Shown in pieces: positions 30,338-40,273 of a DNA stretch of 64,000 nt. The position numbers were made by a program, and so were the translations under genes. The stretch is from the NCBI GenBank assembly GCA_902605165.1, contig CACLBJ010000001.1, positions 186,001 to 250,000 of the forward strand. The letters run 5' to 3'. The notes under the pieces are model-generated. The model was not told the origin of the DNA and did no database searches. It worked only from the letters and a program-made list of their open reading frames with translations. Source of the DNA: an uncultured SAR86 cluster bacterium (GTDB lineage: Bacteria; Pseudomonadota; Gammaproteobacteria; Magnimaribacterales; D2472). How positions within the stretch are numbered: position 1 is the first letter of the stretch; every line of letters starts with the position of its first letter.

Positions 30338-30684
30338 TGATTGAAAATATAGTTGCTTATATTTATTCAATTACCGGCTTAATATTTTTTTTAGCATGGC
30401 AAATGAACTTCAGCCTCACAAAATATTTTCTAAAAGAGAAAAACCTTAGTAAGACACTTTACCTGGAGCTCTTTTTCATAATTATTATTATGATTTCTTA
30501 TTACCTAAGTAGTTCAGCTTTCTTTATTCTGTTATTCATAATCCATGCAGCTAATATCTTTACGATTATTTTCCTTAAAGATCAGGTCTTAGATTCTTTA
30601 GAAGTTTTTGATTCGCAAATTATGGAGGTAACAACAGTTTCTTATTACATAGTTGTTGGATTCTTGCTCGTGTTTTTTGCTTAA
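30334..30684 (+). CDS. Hypothetical four-TM membrane protein
   Basis: 116 aa hydrophobic ORF, ATGA overlap with upstream gene. Confidence 0.6.
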   Translation: MMIENIVAYIYSITGLIFFLAWQMNFSLTKYFLKEKNLSKTLYLELFFIIIIMISYYLSSSAFFILLFIIHAANIFTIIFLKDQVLDSLEVFDSQIMEVTTVSYYIVVGFLLVFFA

Positions 30685-32037
30685 TTACTCAATAGCTTGA
30701 GTAACTAAATCATAAAAAACTGAGGCATTAAAGGTGCTATTTACTGCAGCTCCTGATGCTCTTGGCAAGGTTAAGATCCAGTTAGAAGAATCAAGGCTTG
30801 ATGGTATTAATTTCATTTTTCTTTCGTTTGAAAGATTTAAGATAGGCGCGTAAAGACTATTTCTAACTACAACTATGTTCCTATTAAAATCAATCATAAT
30901 ATATTGTCCATCAAAGCCAATTGTAGAGTGAATAAAGATATTATCGGGGCAATTTCCGTTTGCATCAGGAGATTTTGCGCAAACTTTCCAAAACTGTAAT
31001 CCGTAATATTCTAGCTCTCTAATCTTATTTACATAGGAGTTATAACTTAAAGTACCGTCTTCCCAAATACCTCCTAACATAAGCATATAACCAAATTTTG
31101 CATAATCCCTTGCGTTAGAGTCTAAACAGCAATATGCAAGAAGATTTCCATTAGATTGACCAGAGGTAATAAAATCTTTCCACCAAAGAGCATCTATATT
31201 TATTTTTGAAAAAAGTTGATAATCAGCAAATGTTTGAACATCTTGACCGGTGGCGCGAAATATAATTTCCCCTAAAATCATAGTGTCACAATTTGAATAT
31301 TTAAAGTCTCCCCTAATATAAATCTCTGTTGTTGAGTACCAAGGCTGAATGACTCCGCTCTCAGCAAGATTTCTATTTATGCAACCTGAGAGCTGATCAT
31401 CTGAATAAACGATATCACCTCCAGATCCAGAGTCTAATTGATTTTGGCATACCCTAAGATTTTGATTAACAAAGTCAAAACACATAGGCTCGAGTCCAGA
31501 CCTCATATCAAGAATGTTTTTAATTGTGATTTCAGATCTTTCATCATTTGCCCACTCTGAAATATATATAGATGCGGAATCGTTTATAGATGAAATTAGT
31601 CCTTGTGACTCAGCAATACCAATAAGAAAGCTTGTAAACGACTTAGCGCTCGACCAGGAAGAAGAAAGGCTTTGTTGATCTCTGTCACCAAAAAGAAATT
31701 GCAAAGTTGCAGCATCGAGGGTTGTAGAGCTTTCTATTGAGTTGATCTCTCCTTCTAAAATACCTCTATATCTTTCATGAACCAGTTTGCCATCCTTGAT
31801 TACGATAGCTGATTGAGTAAAAGTCCCATCAGCAAAAGCGTAATTAAAAGCGGTGTTTAATTTTACTTCATTCATGTTCACAGAACTTGGGGAAGCAACT
31901 TCCCAAATAAGTGGGTGCTCAGGAAAAACATCAGGTTCAAAAATTTCCGAACTAGAAGAGTTTGATCCTCCGCTACATGAATAAATAAATAATAGGGAAA
32001 GAATAAAAAAATTGAGCCTAATTGTAGTCTTTCTCAT
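30685..32037 (-). CDS. Serine hydrolase, beta-lactamase/penicillin-binding class C family, lipoprotein
   Basis: Lipobox LLFIYSCSGG; SSWSSAKSFTSFLIG (SxxK), YSNCDTMILGEI. Confidence 0.8.
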   Translation of the reverse strand: MRKTTIRLNFFILSLLFIYSCSGGSNSSSSEIFEPDVFPEHPLIWEVASPSSVNMNEVKLNTAFNYAFADGTFTQSAIVIKDGKLVHERYRGILEGEINSIESSTTLDAATLQFLFGDRDQQSLSSSWSSAKSFTSFLIGIAESQGLISSINDSASIYISEWANDERSEITIKNILDMRSGLEPMCFDFVNQNLRVCQNQLDSGSGGDIVYSDDQLSGCINRNLAESGVIQPWYSTTEIYIRGDFKYSNCDTMILGEIIFRATGQDVQTFADYQLFSKINIDALWWKDFITSGQSNGNLLAYCCLDSNARDYAKFGYMLMLGGIWEDGTLSYNSYVNKIRELEYYGLQFWKVCAKSPDANGNCPDNIFIHSTIGFDGQYIMIDFNRNIVVVRNSLYAPILNLSNERKMKLIPSSLDSSNWILTLPRASGAAVNSTFNASVFYDLVTQAIE

Positions 32038-32893
32038 CCAGTCGCTTTAGTAAACTTGAAGTATCAAGCTTGCCTGCTCCCATATCTTGAAGTTCTTTAT
32101 AATATGATTTTATCATTTCAGTAACAGATATGTTTGCACCAATTTTTTTTGAAAACTTTGAGACTATTTCTAAGTCTTTAACCATTAAATCAACCGCAAA
32201 ACCAAAATTATATTGATCATCAATCATCGAATTCCATCTATTTTCCATTTGCCAAGACTGCGCTGCTCCTTTTGAAATAACATCTAGGACATCTTTTGAT
32301 GAGATGCCAGACTTTTTCGAAAAGCTAGCTGCTTCAGCAAGCGCTTGAAGGAGGCCGGCAATACAGATCTGATTAATCATTTTTGTTAATTGCCCATTCC
32401 CTGATATGCCCATATATTTATGGAAAGCTGAATAACAATCAAGAATTGGAGATATTTGTTTATAAGCTAAGTCATCTCCTCCTATCATCGCTGAGAGCGT
32501 GCCATTTTTTGCTCCAACCTCACCACCAGAGACGGGAGCATCTAAAAAAATAGAATCTTTTTTTAAAAGCTCATTGCTTATTAAAGTCGCCGTATCAACT
32601 GAGGTTGTTGAATGATCAACTACTATAGTTTCCTCATTCAAGTGTTCCATGATTCCATCGCTACCTAAAACAATTTCTTCAATATCTTTATCTTCGCTGA
32701 GGCAGAGAAAGATTACATTAGATTTTAAAGCAAGATCTTTTATAGATTCACATACCTCCCCTTTAAATTCGGAAGTCCATTTTTGTGATTTATTTGTTGT
32801 TCTATTAAATACAGCGGTCTCGTAAGATTGAGAAATATGCCCTGCAATAGGGAACCCCATAGTCCCAAGGCCAATAAATCCAACTTTTAACAT
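32018..32893 (-). CDS. 3-hydroxyisobutyrate dehydrogenase-type NAD(P)-dependent oxidoreductase
   Basis: KVGFIGLGTMGFPIAGHI, DHSTTSVDTATLI, FLDAPVSGGEVGAKNGTLSAMIGG. Confidence 0.92.
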   Translation of the reverse strand: MLKVGFIGLGTMGFPIAGHISQSYETAVFNRTTNKSQKWTSEFKGEVCESIKDLALKSNVIFLCLSEDKDIEEIVLGSDGIMEHLNEETIVVDHSTTSVDTATLISNELLKKDSIFLDAPVSGGEVGAKNGTLSAMIGGDDLAYKQISPILDCYSAFHKYMGISGNGQLTKMINQICIAGLLQALAEAASFSKKSGISSKDVLDVISKGAAQSWQMENRWNSMIDDQYNFGFAVDLMVKDLEIVSKFSKKIGANISVTEMIKSYYKELQDMGAGKLDTSSLLKRLDEKDYN

Positions 32894-32897
32894 TTAG

Positions 32898-33542
32898 TTA
32901 TCTTTCTTTGAGGCCATTTTCTTTGAGTGTTTCCATTATTTTCTCAAATTGATCCTGACCAAAGAAATATTTACCTCCTATAACTGTTAATGGAACACCG
33001 TGGTGACCAGCATTAAGTTGATCAACCTGATTTTGTTTTATTTGTTCTATAATTTTATCCTCATGAACCGTAACGCTCTCTCTGAGCTGGATAAGATCAA
33101 GGCCTACTTTTTTTGCTGCATTAGATAAATTTTCATCACTATTCCAGTTTTCTACACCACCGAAAATAAGACTTGATACCTCAAATGCAAATTCTATTCC
33201 AACACCTTTAATTTCTGCCATTTGTCCAAGGTGACAGATATCGAAAATATATGGCTGGTTTTTTGCTATTTTTCCAGTCACAGTATTTTGAACAATTGGA
33301 TCAGGTTTTAATTTAGTTGTAAAAGACATACCAAGTCTTCTAGCTTTCTTGTTAGCATCTAGGCTTAGCGCTAAAAAATATGGCAGACCTTTTTTATCGA
33401 AGAACTCTGGTTTTCTTATTGCTAAAGGATAAACAACCTTAAAATTTATATCTATTTCATACTTTTCTTTAAGCTCAAGCATTCTAGGGAGTATCAGGAA
33501 TGAATATGGGCTTCTATAAGAAAAATATAAGTCTATCTTCAT
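32898..33542 (-). CDS. DsbA-family / 2-hydroxychromene-2-carboxylate isomerase-like protein
   Basis: MKIDLYFSYRSPYSFL, VDQLNAGHHGVPLTVIGGKYFFGQDQFE. Confidence 0.82.
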   Translation of the reverse strand: MKIDLYFSYRSPYSFLILPRMLELKEKYEIDINFKVVYPLAIRKPEFFDKKGLPYFLALSLDANKKARRLGMSFTTKLKPDPIVQNTVTGKIAKNQPYIFDICHLGQMAEIKGVGIEFAFEVSSLIFGGVENWNSDENLSNAAKKVGLDLIQLRESVTVHEDKIIEQIKQNQVDQLNAGHHGVPLTVIGGKYFFGQDQFEKIMETLKENGLKER

Positions 33543-34516
33543 AAAATCTTTGCTTTAGTATTGAATTCTGATGAAGCATCAGTGAATTCACTTTTTAGCC
33601 TATCGACTAATTCCTCAACGGTAGGAGCATCTTCAATTAACCCAATTCCTTGACCAGATCCCCAAATATCTTTCCAAGCCTTTGAGTCTGTGTTGCCCCC
33701 AGAGCCAAAATTCATTGCAGACTTATCTGCAGTTGGGAGATTGTCTGGATCAAGGCCAGAGTTTTGGATAGATGGTTTAAGGTAGTTACCTAAGACTCCA
33801 GTAAATAAGTTTGAATAGACAATATCATTAGCAGAACTTTCAATTAACATCTGTTTGTATTCAGGTTCAGCATTTGCTTCTTGTGTTGCGATAAATCTAG
33901 TGCCTAAATATGCAAAATCAGCTCCAAGCGCTAGTGCGGATGCAACGGAATATCCATCACCAATAGAGCCTGATAAAATAATAGTTCCATCAAACCAAGA
34001 TTTTACCTCTCTTAAAAGAGCAAAAGGAGATAATGCTCCGGCATGACCTCCTGCTCCAGCGCAAACTAAAATTAAACCATCTACTCCCATATCTGCAGCT
34101 TTCTTTGCATGCCTTACATTAATAACATCATGGAAAACTAAACCTCCATAGCTATGAGCAGCTTCTACAACTTCTAAAGGTGGCCTTAGTGACGTAATAA
34201 TTACTGGTACCTCATGTTTAACGCAAATTTCCATATCACCTTGCAATCTATCATTTGATCCATGGCAAATCTGGTTAACTGCAAAAGGCGCTACCTTCTT
34301 ATCTGGATTTTGTTCTTGATACTCTTTTAATTCTGTTTTAATTCTTACAATCCATTCCTCTAGCACATGCTGTGGTCGTGCATTAAGTGCTGGGAAAGAT
34401 CCAATTATCCCAGCTTTACATTGTGCTATTACCAAGTCGGGAACAGAGATAAGAAATAAAGGTGCCCCAATGACAGGTATAGAAATATTATCTTTTATTG
34501 AATCTGGTATAGGCAT
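33539..34516 (-). CDS. Nitronate monooxygenase family protein
   Basis: VIGAPLFLISVPDLVIAQCKAGIIGSFPALN, GVDGLILVCAGAGGHAG, GADFAYLGTRFIAT. Confidence 0.9.
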   Translation of the reverse strand: MPIPDSIKDNISIPVIGAPLFLISVPDLVIAQCKAGIIGSFPALNARPQHVLEEWIVRIKTELKEYQEQNPDKKVAPFAVNQICHGSNDRLQGDMEICVKHEVPVIITSLRPPLEVVEAAHSYGGLVFHDVINVRHAKKAADMGVDGLILVCAGAGGHAGALSPFALLREVKSWFDGTIILSGSIGDGYSVASALALGADFAYLGTRFIATQEANAEPEYKQMLIESSANDIVYSNLFTGVLGNYLKPSIQNSGLDPDNLPTADKSAMNFGSGGNTDSKAWKDIWGSGQGIGLIEDAPTVEELVDRLKSEFTDASSEFNTKAKIL

Positions 34517-34561
34517 ATAAGCTCCTAAGTAATAGAATTAAAAAACTTAATATACCAGTAA

Positions 34562-35194
34562 ATGAATAACCGTTTTAATCTATTTTTAATTTTTTTTTCT
34601 ACTCTCCTTTCTTCTTGCTCACAGGAAAAAGAAAATCCAGTTTGTTTGGAATATGAAAGCCAAGAAGAGGAATTTGCTAATGTGCAAATTGTTGGAGAAA
34701 AAGATATTAATTTAGATTTTTCTTCCTTCATAGCTACGTATCAAACTAGAGGAGAGTTTAGTGGTCCTTTAGGAGATCTTGCTGAACACGAGGGCTTGGA
34801 TTTATTCAATATTGATAAAGATTTATCTGATATACCGATACACACAATAGCCGAGGGAGTTGTTGTTTATGCCAGGACTGGATGTCCATCAAGTACACAG
34901 TTTTCAGATAATAAAATTTTGCGAGAGTGTGGTGCAGGCTGGGGCAATCATTTAGTAATTGATCATGGAAATAATATTTACTCAAGATATGGTCACATGA
35001 GGTTTGATGGAGTTTATAAAAGCGTTGGGGATAAAGTTAATAAAGATGAAATCATTGGACTTATGGGCAACTCTGGAAGAAGTGAGGGAAGACATCTTCA
35101 TCTGGAAATAGGATATTATTCAGGTGATTTTGATAGCTGTGAGCCTTCTAAGTCTTTCGACTTTGTTGTTAATCCAGCTGCTTATGGATTTTAG
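34562..35194 (+). CDS. M23 (LytM-like) peptidase-domain lipoprotein
   Basis: Lipobox LLSSCSQ; GNHLVIDHGNNIYSRYGHMRFD...GLMGNSGRSEGRHLHLEIG. Confidence 0.85.
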   Translation: MNNRFNLFLIFFSTLLSSCSQEKENPVCLEYESQEEEFANVQIVGEKDINLDFSSFIATYQTRGEFSGPLGDLAEHEGLDLFNIDKDLSDIPIHTIAEGVVVYARTGCPSSTQFSDNKILRECGAGWGNHLVIDHGNNIYSRYGHMRFDGVYKSVGDKVNKDEIIGLMGNSGRSEGRHLHLEIGYYSGDFDSCEPSKSFDFVVNPAAYGF

Positions 35195-36483
35195 TTGTTG
35201 CTTGCGTAATCTAGAGCTAAATAAACCATTGCTTTAACCCCTTCATCTAAAGCTCGATCATCTATTTTAAAGAATGGAGTGTGATTTCCAGGAGCTACAT
35301 CAACACCTGGCTCGTTTACACCTAACCAAAAATACATTCCTGGTATTTGTTGAGAAAAGAAAGAAAAATCCTCAGCTCCTGTAGTAGGTTTATCAAGAAT
35401 AAAAAATTTCCCATCAGCAGCTTCTGACAACGTCTGCGAATATTTATTTGTTAATTCTACGTTGTTAAAAGTGACTGGATAAAAACCTCCGACATCAAAC
35501 TCTACATCAACCTTTGTTCCAGTTCCTTCTGCAACTCCTCGAGCTATCTGTCTAATCTCATCATAAATCTCAGAACGCAAGTCTGGATCGAATGTTCTGA
35601 TCGTTCCTGTAATTTGTGATTTATCAGGGATAATATTGTTCCTAGTTCCAGCTTGAACCATTCCTACTGAAATTACTGCAGGATTGTTAATGATATTTAT
35701 TCTTCTACTTACAACTGTATTTAATGATTCAATTAATTGTGCTGTAGCCATAATTGGATCGATGCTATCCCATGGTCTTGATCCATGTGCTTGAACGCCA
35801 TTAACGGTTATTCTGTAAGAAGATGCAGCGGCCATTGCTGGTCCAGGCAGAACACCAAGATGACCATGTCGTGAATTAGTGACATGAAGTCCGAATATTA
35901 CTTCAGGGTTATATCTATCAAATATTCCTTCAGCAAGCATAAGTTCAGCTCCACCGCCCTCACCCTCAGGGGCACCCTCTTCAGCTGGCTGAAATATAAG
36001 CATTATATTTCCTTTTAGATTCTTTTTATTTTTAGCAAGAAATTCAGCAGCTCCCATCAAGATAGCAACATGAGCATCATGACCACATGCATGCATAACT
36101 CCGACATCTTGACCTAAATATGTTGTTCTTTGCTTCGATGCGAATGGCAGTCCTGTTTGCTCAGTAACCGGAAGTGCGTCCATATCTGCTCTCAGGGCTA
36201 TTGTTGGTCCAGGTTTGCCGCCTCTTATTAATCCAACAACTCCGGTATAAGCAATTCCAGTTTCAACCTCTACGCCAAGGGATGCTAAGTGCTCAGCAAC
36301 TTTTTTTGAAGTTCTAAACTCTCTATTGCCTAGCTCAGGAAACTCATGGATATCATGACGCCATTCAATAACTTTTTGCATTAAAGGATCTAGATCAGCT
36401 TGAAGTTTCTCTTTAAGGTCTTGAGCAGCCAAAAACCCCGAGATGAGAATTATTGGTATAAATAAATATTTCTTTATTTGCAT
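35191..36483 (-). CDS. M20 family amidohydrolase
   Basis: RHDIHEFPELGNREFRTSK, MHACGHDAHVAILMGAA, GAEDFSFFSQQIPGMYFWLG. Signal peptide from Met at 36483; ORF runs to 36519. Confidence 0.92.
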   Translation of the reverse strand: MQIKKYLFIPIILISGFLAAQDLKEKLQADLDPLMQKVIEWRHDIHEFPELGNREFRTSKKVAEHLASLGVEVETGIAYTGVVGLIRGGKPGPTIALRADMDALPVTEQTGLPFASKQRTTYLGQDVGVMHACGHDAHVAILMGAAEFLAKNKKNLKGNIMLIFQPAEEGAPEGEGGGAELMLAEGIFDRYNPEVIFGLHVTNSRHGHLGVLPGPAMAAASSYRITVNGVQAHGSRPWDSIDPIMATAQLIESLNTVVSRRINIINNPAVISVGMVQAGTRNNIIPDKSQITGTIRTFDPDLRSEIYDEIRQIARGVAEGTGTKVDVEFDVGGFYPVTFNNVELTNKYSQTLSEAADGKFFILDKPTTGAEDFSFFSQQIPGMYFWLGVNEPGVDVAPGNHTPFFKIDDRALDEGVKAMVYLALDYASNN

Positions 36484-36546
36484 TCTTAAAAGTTTACAAA
36501 AAAGGTTTTGGATTGTCATTTTTATGATGACTTGGTATTGAAGTCA

Positions 36547-37236
36547 CTAATCTAGATTAATGTTATCTGCTACCCAGCTAATTGACCAAAGATGTCCTAA
36601 TCTTTTTCCTCTATATTGACGTGGAAGCCTAACAACACTGGATTCTTTAAAATCTATTAACTGGGGATCATAATCAAAGCTATTAAAAGCGTAATCTAGT
36701 TTTTTAATCGTTCTCCACTGGAAGTAGGAAACATTATTATTTTTTGATGTTGGATGTTCATAGCTGCAATATTTTTTTAAGTCGCTACTGCCTAAAGGTG
36801 CAGCTATAACATGAATCTCTGTTTCTATAGACTCTATCTCATTTAGCAATAATGAAGAAAGTATGCCCCCATAACTATGTCCCAAAATTGTAATCTTTTC
36901 GATATCTTTCATTGCTAATATTTCTTTCACAAGGATTGGAATGGTTTTTTGTGGACATTTTGTTGTATCCCATCGGAAAAAAAAAGTCTTTGTAAATTCA
37001 TTATCTATGGTCTGAAGTGGATAAATCCATTCAAACCCTCTGCTATCCCGGCCATGGATGCTAATCAGGATTTCTTTGCCTATTTGGTTAGCTTCGAGAT
37101 CATGAAGACCAAAATCGAGATCCATAAGCTTCTGACCAGATTTAAGATATTCCTTATTAGGGTCTAGCTCATAAAGATTTAAAGAAAGTAATTCTAATGG
37201 AGTGACTAAAAGGGCAAATAAAAGATGAAACTTCAT
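36547..37236 (-). CDS. Alpha/beta-hydrolase/lipase-like exported protein
   Basis: Signal peptide; ITILGHSYGGILSSLLL nucleophile elbow. Confidence 0.65.
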   Translation of the reverse strand: MKFHLLFALLVTPLELLSLNLYELDPNKEYLKSGQKLMDLDFGLHDLEANQIGKEILISIHGRDSRGFEWIYPLQTIDNEFTKTFFFRWDTTKCPQKTIPILVKEILAMKDIEKITILGHSYGGILSSLLLNEIESIETEIHVIAAPLGSSDLKKYCSYEHPTSKNNNVSYFQWRTIKKLDYAFNSFDYDPQLIDFKESSVVRLPRQYRGKRLGHLWSISWVADNINLD

Positions 37237-37242
37237 AATATT

Positions 37243-38319
37243 TTATTCTTTAACAAAACCTTGCCATCTCTGCATATATTTTATGAAAGTTTCACTTAAG
37301 CCTTCTTGGGTCAGATGCTCTTTAGAAACAGGAAGCTCTATTGGTTCAAACCTTTCATCTGCTATCACTCTCCTGGGGAAGTCATGATGAAGTATGCCAG
37401 CTCTTCCAACTGTTACGAAATCAACATCCTTTTCTAATATTTTCATAACGCTTTCGCCTGATCTTATGTTGCCAGCTACTGTAAGCATTGTGTTGCCAAA
37501 ATCCATGTCTGTGAAATGCTGTAATAAATTTTTTCCTTTATATTCTTCTTCGTTAGGTTCTTTAAAAGAGTCCCAAAGTGACATATCTAAGAAATCAATA
37601 TTATTTAAGGCAATGAGCTCCTGACATACCTCTTTTATCTCTCCAAGCTTTAATCCAAATCCTTCTGGTGAAAGTCGAACCCCTAGAACAAAATTTTTGC
37701 CACATACATCTCTGATTCCATCAACTATCTCAAAAATAATCCTCGACCTGTTTTCGTTAGAGCCGCCGTATTCGTCCTGTCGTCTATTGATTTCGGATGA
37801 TAAGAATTGAGAGAGTATGTAACCATGGGCTCCATGTATTTCAACTCCTTGATAGCCAGATTTTTTAGCCCTAACTGCTGCAGCTATAAAGTCGTCTCTT
37901 AGCTCTAAAACCTCTTCAAAAGATAAGCTTCTTGCACCTGTGCTGTTGTCATCTGATGGGCATACAGGTTGAGTATTTATTAGTTCTTCTGGGGAACGCA
38001 TTCCAGCATGGTGAAGTTGAGCAATTGCTAGACTATCATGCTTTTTAATTTCAGTTGTTAGCTTTGTTAAACCATTAATATGCTTATCATCAAAAATTCC
38101 TAATTGCCCAGGAAATCCTTTGCCTATATCTTGGACATGAGATGCGCATGACATAGTTAAACCAAAACCACCTTGTGCCCTCTTTGTTAACCAATGGTAT
38201 TCATCATCTGAAAGTACTCCATCTTCGTGACTTTGAGTGTTAGTAAGAGGTGCAAGCATAAATCTGTTTTTCATTTGATGACCAGAAGCAAAAGTTAACT
38301 TGTCATTGAGTGATTTCAT
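37243..38319 (-). CDS. NADH:flavin oxidoreductase (Old Yellow Enzyme family)
   Basis: NRFMLAPLTNTQSHEDG, LHHAGMRS, GYQGVEIHGAHGYILSQFLSSEINRRQDEYGGSNENRSRI. Confidence 0.93.
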   Translation of the reverse strand: MKSLNDKLTFASGHQMKNRFMLAPLTNTQSHEDGVLSDDEYHWLTKRAQGGFGLTMSCASHVQDIGKGFPGQLGIFDDKHINGLTKLTTEIKKHDSLAIAQLHHAGMRSPEELINTQPVCPSDDNSTGARSLSFEEVLELRDDFIAAAVRAKKSGYQGVEIHGAHGYILSQFLSSEINRRQDEYGGSNENRSRIIFEIVDGIRDVCGKNFVLGVRLSPEGFGLKLGEIKEVCQELIALNNIDFLDMSLWDSFKEPNEEEYKGKNLLQHFTDMDFGNTMLTVAGNIRSGESVMKILEKDVDFVTVGRAGILHHDFPRRVIADERFEPIELPVSKEHLTQEGLSETFIKYMQRWQGFVKE

Positions 38320-39272
38320 GTCAGTCTTAGGCTCCTAAAGTAAAAGAAGAAAAATAATGTAGCTATTGAGGAAAGAATATGCCACAACGCATGTGCCTGC
38401 ACTACAGAGTCTGGATTACAGAAGTCTGTTTCAGGATAGCCCTGAAGCCAGATTACAAATGCTGTCAAATACGTAAACATTCCAAACCAAAACCATCTAA
38501 ACCTAGTCTTTCTCATGAGTGATTTCTTATTAATAAATATTGCTGGTATCCAAAATAAGATAGTCCACCAGTATTCACTAAAGTTTGCAAAAATCTCATT
38601 AGGAAAAACTCCAAAGACTGCTGCAACCAGAAAGCCTATAAAACCTGATAGCAATCTAAGAAGTGGTGAATAAAAGTGCTGCAATGCTTCCGTAATTACC
38701 CATAAAGCTATTGATAAGAACCATAGATTTAAACCAATGCCAAGGTCGTTTCCAAAATTCCAACTCATCAATGCATAAATTGTGATGTAGGAGACGTAAG
38801 TCTTCGCAAAAACATTTTCTGAATAATCCTTAATAACAAAAATATTTACAAGCCAGGGAATTGAAATAAACATTATCATACTTAACCAATCAGCCCACTG
38901 CCCCCATGCAGTATGAGTTCCATGCATAAGGAGTGATCCTGGCCCCAAAAATAACGCAGCGGTTGCAAATATTATGGCGGTTGGAGAAGCGCCATGAAAT
39001 CTTGATTTGCCTCTGGACTCTCTTGATAAAATCCAGAACATTATTAGACCGGTAGTAATAAATCCAATATTTGAAAGGGCATTACTTGGCTCCCGAAAGT
39101 AGCCACCGCTGATCCTTTCACACCACCGCGAAACATCATTAATGCTATAGCCTGACTCTACAGAAAGGAAGCTTCCCGTTTGAGCTAATAAAAGATAGGC
39201 GATAAAAAAAAAGAAAGAAGCAAATAGAGGTATAAAAAAAACTTTTTTACTCATTAAAGATTCTAACCCCAA
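38316..39272 (-). CDS. Ceramidase-family (CREST-like) multi-TM membrane protein
   Basis: C-E...FREPSNALSNIGFI, GPGSLLMHGTHTAWGQWADWLSM, VQAHALWHILSSIATLFFF: spaced Ser/His/Asp residues as in alkaline ceramidase/CREST proteins. Confidence 0.72.
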   Translation of the reverse strand: MGLESLMSKKVFFIPLFASFFFFIAYLLLAQTGSFLSVESGYSINDVSRWCERISGGYFREPSNALSNIGFITTGLIMFWILSRESRGKSRFHGASPTAIIFATAALFLGPGSLLMHGTHTAWGQWADWLSMIMFISIPWLVNIFVIKDYSENVFAKTYVSYITIYALMSWNFGNDLGIGLNLWFLSIALWVITEALQHFYSPLLRLLSGFIGFLVAAVFGVFPNEIFANFSEYWWTILFWIPAIFINKKSLMRKTRFRWFWFGMFTYLTAFVIWLQGYPETDFCNPDSVVQAHALWHILSSIATLFFFFYFRSLRLT

Positions 39273-39823
39273 ACAGAAATATAGTCGTCAGTATTCATTT
39301 CAGGTAACGATTTTTTCTTACCCTTTGGCGTCCCAATATAAATATAACCAATTACTGTTTGTTTATTACTTAAACCAAATTTTTCTGAGATCTTTTCATT
39401 GAATGCAAATCTTCCAGTCCTCCAAATTGCTCCATAGCCCAATGCATTCAAGGCAAGCATAATGTTTTGTCCAGCAGTACCTGTAGATATGATTTGTTCT
39501 ATTCCAGGGACTTTTGGATGATCTTTTTTTGTTGATACGAGTACCACAATTAATGGAGCCCTAAAAGGAGCATTTCTATATTTCTCTAGGATGTCATCCG
39601 TTAAATTTTCAAAACTTTCTTCTGCAACTTCAACAAATATATCAGAGAGTTTTTTAAGTCCTTCGCCGCTAACCTGGATGAAACTTGAAGGTCTGACCCA
39701 TGCATGGTCTGGGGCTCTAAGAGCAGCTTGATATACTTGCTCCATTTCATCTTTTGATGGAATGGGATCAGTAAGATTGCGATGAGAGTTTCTTTCAAGA
39801 ATATTCTTAAGTGCTTTATTCAT
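39263..39823 (-). CDS. Nitroreductase family protein (YdjA-like)
   Basis: ERNSHRNLTDPIPSKDEMEQVYQAALRAPDHAWVRPSSF, GTAGQNIMLALNALGYGAIWRTG. Confidence 0.9.
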   Translation of the reverse strand: MNKALKNILERNSHRNLTDPIPSKDEMEQVYQAALRAPDHAWVRPSSFIQVSGEGLKKLSDIFVEVAEESFENLTDDILEKYRNAPFRAPLIVVLVSTKKDHPKVPGIEQIISTGTAGQNIMLALNALGYGAIWRTGRFAFNEKISEKFGLSNKQTVIGYIYIGTPKGKKKSLPEMNTDDYISVWG

Positions 39824-39826
39824 AAC

Positions 39827-40273
39827 TTAGATAAATGACTTAAGGACTGTTTTTATATTTTCAATTAGATTTGGGTTTTGATTAAAACTTTTAACACTGT
39901 AATCTGGTTTATTCCAGTCATGTGATGAGTCAGTAAAATAATTTGAGTCAATAGTTACCCAGCTTGAGTCATCCAGAGTTCCTGCTTTTACAAAAACTAT
40001 TCTATCAAGTTCTTTTGCAAAACTTATTACTCCAGATCCACATTTCTCACAAAAGCCTCTATTTATATGCATGCCACCACTACCAACTGTTTCATAAAAT
40101 TTTGGGTTGCCTTTAATAACAAGGTTCTTTTTCGCTAAGACGAGAATAGTTGCTTTTCCAGAGCCGGTAGCTTTTTGACAATCTTTGCAATGACAATGGT
40201 GTCCAGAAATAACTTTATTCCTTTGAAATGAGTAACTTACTGATCCACATAAACAGCTACCAGTCTCAATCAT
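39827..40273 (-). CDS. GFA (glutathione-dependent formaldehyde-activating)-like zinc protein
   Basis: GSCLCGSVSYSF, HHCHCKDCQKATGSG, FCEKCGSGV. Confidence 0.88.
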   Translation of the reverse strand: MIETGSCLCGSVSYSFQRNKVISGHHCHCKDCQKATGSGKATILVLAKKNLVIKGNPKFYETVGSGGMHINRGFCEKCGSGVISFAKELDRIVFVKAGTLDDSSWVTIDSNYFTDSSHDWNKPDYSVKSFNQNPNLIENIKTVLKSFI

